Shown piece after piece: positions 61,653 to 64,000 of a DNA stretch of 64,000 bases; the stretch's first letter is position 1; every line of letters starts with the position of its first letter. The notes beneath the pieces were generated by a model, which was given only the letters and a program-made list of their open reading frames with translations, was not told the DNA's origin and made no database searches. This DNA comes from 630D-37 sp037478835 (GTDB lineage Bacteria; Chloroflexota; Anaerolineae; Anaerolineales; Villigracilaceae): assembly GCA_037478835.1 (NCBI GenBank), contig JBBFLV010000001.1, positions 310,001 to 374,000 of the forward strand, in the 5' to 3' direction. Both the position numbers and the translations under genes were made by a program.

Positions 61653-62999
61653 TTATCGTTCGAGTAATCCCAATAAAGTGGGTAGGAGCTGTTTCTTGCG
61701 CGAGACGATGCCCGGCGCATCGCGTGTGCCATCCGGGAGCGGCGGATAGGGCAAGTCTTTGAGGATGGGCGGCGGATCGGAGGAAAGGAGCAGACGGCTG
61801 CTGCCACGCACCACGTCCGTGACCAGGAGTACGGCGAAATCTAAGCCGCGCCGATCGCGCAGATCGTCCAGTGCTTTTTGCAGGCGAGAGAGATGTTCGG
61901 AGAGCTGTACCAGGTCGGTCACTTCGGCCTGGGAGACGGCAAACTTGAAGCCGCCGCTTTCGTAGATCTTCAGATCGCCACTGACGACTTCTTCGGCCGG
62001 GCGCTGATCGAGGCCGGCACCGGCGGCCAGGATGGCCTGCCCGTAGGATTCCAGCGTTTCACCTTTTAGTGGAGAGGCTCCGGTGAAGGCCCAACGCGCT
62101 AGGCGTTCAGCAGCCTGACGGTCACGCGGGGTGGTGGTGGGAGAAGTGAAGAGCAATGTATCCGAAAGGATGCCGGCCAGGAGCATGCCGGCCAGTGCCG
62201 GTGGCGGCGCAATGCCGGCTTCTGCCATTTGTTCGGTGACCAGGGTGGATGTCGAGCCGACGATCTCCACGCGCATGCGAATAGGTGTGTGGGTATGAGG
62301 ATTCCCCAGGCGGTGGTGATCGAGGATTTCCAACAAATCGGCCTCTTCCAGGGAGGCGATTGCCTGGCGCGGTTCGTTGTGATCTACCAGGATCACCTTC
62401 AGGCGCGGCGGGTTTAGAAGATCGCGCTGACGGGCGATGCCCAGGTAGTAGCCGTTTTCGTCTACGATCCAGTAGTTATCGTATTCATCGTGCAGGATGC
62501 GGTGGAGCGAATCCCGAATGTGACCTTGGGCCGGGAATTTTGGGACGGTGGTATCGGCGGCCAAGCGACAGGGCGCGGTCATCAAGTCGCCTAATCGCAC
62601 CGTGTTCAGCGAGGGGTTCGGGCCGAGCGTTTCGGTGAAGTAGCGGAAGAGGCTCCAGCCGCTGATCAGACCGTAGGGTCGCCCTTCAGCGTCTACCACC
62701 GGTGCTAATCCCCCGGTGCGTGTGGCCAGCGACCAGGCTTCGGAAAGCGGACTTTCGGGGAGGATTGTGTCCAGGCGCTGCATGACCGATTCAAAACGCG
62801 GCGAAGCGTCGGTCAAGAGCGGAGGCGCTTCGAGACCGAGCCGCTGCAGCACCCAAGTTGTTTGGGGGTTTAAAGCCCCGGCGCGCGCCGCGATCGTTTC
62901 CAGTCCATCCCGTTCGTGAAGCAACCAGGCATAGCCCATGGCGGCGGCTACGGTATCTGTATCCGGATTAATATGACCGACTACGTAAATTCTGGACAC
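61653..62999 (-). CDS. ppaC: Family II inorganic pyrophosphatase with CBS domains
   Basis: Manganese-dependent pyrophosphatase of 448 residues, against about 310 in the short form. GHINPDTDTVAAAMGYAWL at residue 8 and the ILVDHNE / ILDHHRLGNP segments near 215-245 carry the metal ligands (DHH). Two CBS units (about 70-110 and 130-195) are inserted before the second half and would sense adenine nucleotides. No DRTGG insert. The GTG start at 62999 follows a TATAAT box by 6 nt, with no ribosome site, so it is probably leaderless. Confidence 0.93.
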   Translation of the reverse strand: MSRIYVVGHINPDTDTVAAAMGYAWLLHERDGLETIAARAGALNPQTTWVLQRLGLEAPPLLTDASPRFESVMQRLDTILPESPLSEAWSLATRTGGLAPVVDAEGRPYGLISGWSLFRYFTETLGPNPSLNTVRLGDLMTAPCRLAADTTVPKFPAQGHIRDSLHRILHDEYDNYWIVDENGYYLGIARQRDLLNPPRLKVILVDHNEPRQAIASLEEADLLEILDHHRLGNPHTHTPIRMRVEIVGSTSTLVTEQMAEAGIAPPPALAGMLLAGILSDTLLFTSPTTTPRDRQAAERLARWAFTGASPLKGETLESYGQAILAAGAGLDQRPAEEVVSGDLKIYESGGFKFAVSQAEVTDLVQLSEHLSRLQKALDDLRDRRGLDFAVLLVTDVVRGSSRLLLSSDPPPILKDLPYPPLPDGTRDAPGIVSRKKQLLPTLLGLLER

Positions 63000-63004
63000 G
63001 CTTT

Positions 63005-63026
63005 GATTATACCAGATGGTATAATC
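63005..63026. promoter_or_regulatory. Perfectly palindromic divergent promoter
   Basis: GATTATACCA-GA-TGGTATAATC. Each arm is a full extended -10 (TGGTATAAT), one reading right to dedA and one left to the pyrophosphatase. The whole 22 bp is symmetrical except for the central GA. The right start has a normal leader with CGGAGG, and the left is leaderless. Confidence 0.7.
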
Positions 63027-63052
63027 GGCTTTACTTTTGAACGGAGGCTCAA

Positions 63053-63721
63053 ATGGATTTACTCTACTTTGCGATTGACTTGTTTCTACATTTGGACAAA
63101 CACCTGGCCGAGATCATTTCACGTTACGGTACCTGGACTTATGCGTTGCTGTTTTTAGTAATTTTCATGGAGACCGGTTTTGTCGTGACGCCGTTCTTGC
63201 CGGGGGATTCGCTGCTTTTTGCGGCCGGAACGTTTGCGGCTTTAGGCTCTTTGAATGTCTATCTTTTGGTCGGCTTGCTGATGGCCGCAGCGATCCTAGG
63301 GGATACGGTGAATTACTGGATCGGTCACACACTGGGGGAGCGTGCCTATCAAAGCCGATGGGTGAAGAAGGAATATCTCGACCGCACCCATGCCTTTTTC
63401 GAGAAACACGGCGGCAAGACGATCTTCCTGGCGCGCTTTGTGCCCATCGTGCGCACGTTTGCGCCGTTCGTGGCCGGGGTTGGCCGGATGTCATACGGGT
63501 ACTTTCTCTCATACAATCTCTTTGGCGGGATTGTCTGGGTGGCGCTTTTCACCTTTGCCGGCTATTTCTTCGGCAACATCCCTTTTATCAAGCATAATTT
63601 CTCCCTGGTGATCCTGGCGATTATTTTGATCTCGGTGTTGCCGATGGTGGTGGAATTCTGGCGGAGCCGGCGAGAGAAGAAGCAGGCAGAGGTGCCCGGC
63701 CTGAGGGATCAGGTCTTGTAA
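63053..63721 (+). CDS. DedA-family membrane protein
   Basis: Membrane protein of 222 residues related to the DedA/SNARE-associated group, now linked to phospholipid (undecaprenyl phosphate) flipping. ETGFVVTPFLPGDSLLFAAG near 40 and GDTVNYWIGHTLGERAY near 82 are the family marks, and ARFVPIVRTFAPFVAGVGRM near 125 is the second. About five helices. ACGGAGG lies before the ATG. Confidence 0.93.
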   Translation: MDLLYFAIDLFLHLDKHLAEIISRYGTWTYALLFLVIFMETGFVVTPFLPGDSLLFAAGTFAALGSLNVYLLVGLLMAAAILGDTVNYWIGHTLGERAYQSRWVKKEYLDRTHAFFEKHGGKTIFLARFVPIVRTFAPFVAGVGRMSYGYFLSYNLFGGIVWVALFTFAGYFFGNIPFIKHNFSLVILAIILISVLPMVVEFWRSRREKKQAEVPGLRDQVL

Positions 63722-63773
63722 CAACGTAGCGTCACGCTCCCGACGCCTGTAGCAAGCCCATTGCTTGCATATA

Positions 63774-63800
63774 AAAGGGCACCTTTTTGAGGTGCCCTTT
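63774..63800. terminator. Bidirectional terminator between dedA and livF
   Basis: Perfect 11-bp stem AAAGGGCACCT / AGGTGCCCTTT with a short T-rich loop. It serves both convergent genes. Confidence 0.85.
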
Positions 63801-63822
63801 CGCTTTGGGTTAGATCGTCGAA

Positions 63823-64000
63823 TCACAGGCCTAGATATGCGGCACGCACGTGAGGATCGCGGATCAGCTGGCGCGGTGTGCCGTGTAGTTCCACTTTGCC
63901 ACCGGCTACTACGTAGGCATAGTCGCTGATTGCCAGGGCCATCTGGCTGTTTTGCTCGACGAGCAGGATGCTCAGCCCCATGGAGCGCAGTTGCTTTACG
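63823..64000 (-). CDS. livF: Branched-chain amino acid ABC transporter ATPase LivF, 3' end
   Basis: Only the last 59 codons lie in the window. The frame reads VKQLRSMGLSILLVEQNSQM, then ALAISDYAYVVAGG, and ends IRDPHVRAAYLGL. This is the switch and D-loop end and the closing YLG of LivF. The Walker motifs lie outside. Other Liv genes should follow beyond 64000. Confidence 0.9.
   Translation of the reverse strand, partial: VKQLRSMGLSILLVEQNSQMALAISDYAYVVAGGKVELHGTPRQLIRDPHVRAAYLGL

Overview
The window looks like a chromosomal segment of a Chloroflexota bacterium, most likely of the Anaerolineae type and possibly thermophilic. This is inferred from the mix of genes, the moderately high GC content, the SPFH, M16C, HerA and NurA content, a Rhodothermus-like (A2) caa3 oxidase, and several starts that look leaderless. 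I cannot test the placement without a search. No rRNA, tRNA or CRISPR array was seen. One complete insertion sequence is present. Both ends of the window cut through genes.

1-9.3 kb (mostly + strand): the 3' part of a corrinoid-activation protein (RACo/DUF4445), a methyltetrahydrofolate methyltransferase (AcsE/MtrH type), malic enzyme and a thioredoxin-reductase-like flavoprotein run in series and suggest one-carbon/C3-C4 metabolism. nadD is divergent. Next come three overlapping genes for polytopic membrane proteins related to the antiporter-like subunits of complex I or group 4 hydrogenases, with no soluble arm beside them. 9.5-15.1 kb: ftsH, a PrsW-family membrane protease, and an overlapping gnd-zwf pair (oxidative pentose phosphate pathway).

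15.1-21 kb (- strand): a caa3-type cytochrome oxidase operon reading coxB (CuA plus cytochrome c), coxA, a fused subunit IV-III, SCO, PCuAC, a membrane cupredoxin-like protein and SURF1. So the organism respires oxygen. 21.2-23.9 kb: metK under a SAM-I riboswitch, followed 5 nt later by a glycosyltransferase. 24.4-27.6 kb: a sulfur operon, ArsR regulator, sulfide:quinone oxidoreductase, DUF1641, a one-cysteine DsrC/TusE-like protein and a DsrE-like protein. 27.9-29.2 kb: an IS4-family insertion with 16-bp perfect inverted repeats and a probable 10-bp target duplication. Just beyond it is a strong promoter overlapped by a perfect 20-bp palindrome with a GAAC-N4-GTTC core (SOS-box-like). It drives an unknown membrane protein and a lytic transglycosylase.

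30.6-38.3 kb (- strand): an acyl-CoA (propionyl/acetyl) carboxylase cluster, pyruvate kinase and two unrecognised genes upstream of it. 38.4-44.2 kb: YbaK-like deacylase, a dolichol-phosphate-mannose-synthase-like glycosyltransferase, a TPR protein, a small CopD-like membrane protein and an M16C peptidase. 44.2-49.3 kb (- strand): SurE, NYN/LOTUS nuclease, NurA, HAS-barrel protein and HerA, a probable DNA-end-processing or nuclease cluster. 49.5-55.3 kb: an unknown protein, a CrtC/AttH-like protein, a ROK sugar kinase, transketolase and a DUF429 protein. 55.4-64 kb: a secreted subtilase, MoaD-like protein with a small partner, an SPFH protein with a C-terminal helix-turn-helix, XdhC-like protein, a deacetylase lipoprotein, a CBS-containing family II pyrophosphatase, DedA and the end of livF.

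Across the window there are two families of short degenerate intergenic repeats (CCGTCTACCGTCCA-like and CGACTACCCGACCA-like). There is also a recurrent arrangement in which the -10 box lies only 5-8 nt before the start codon, which suggests leaderless mRNAs for nadD, the membrane trio, surE, the pyrophosphatase and one unknown gene.
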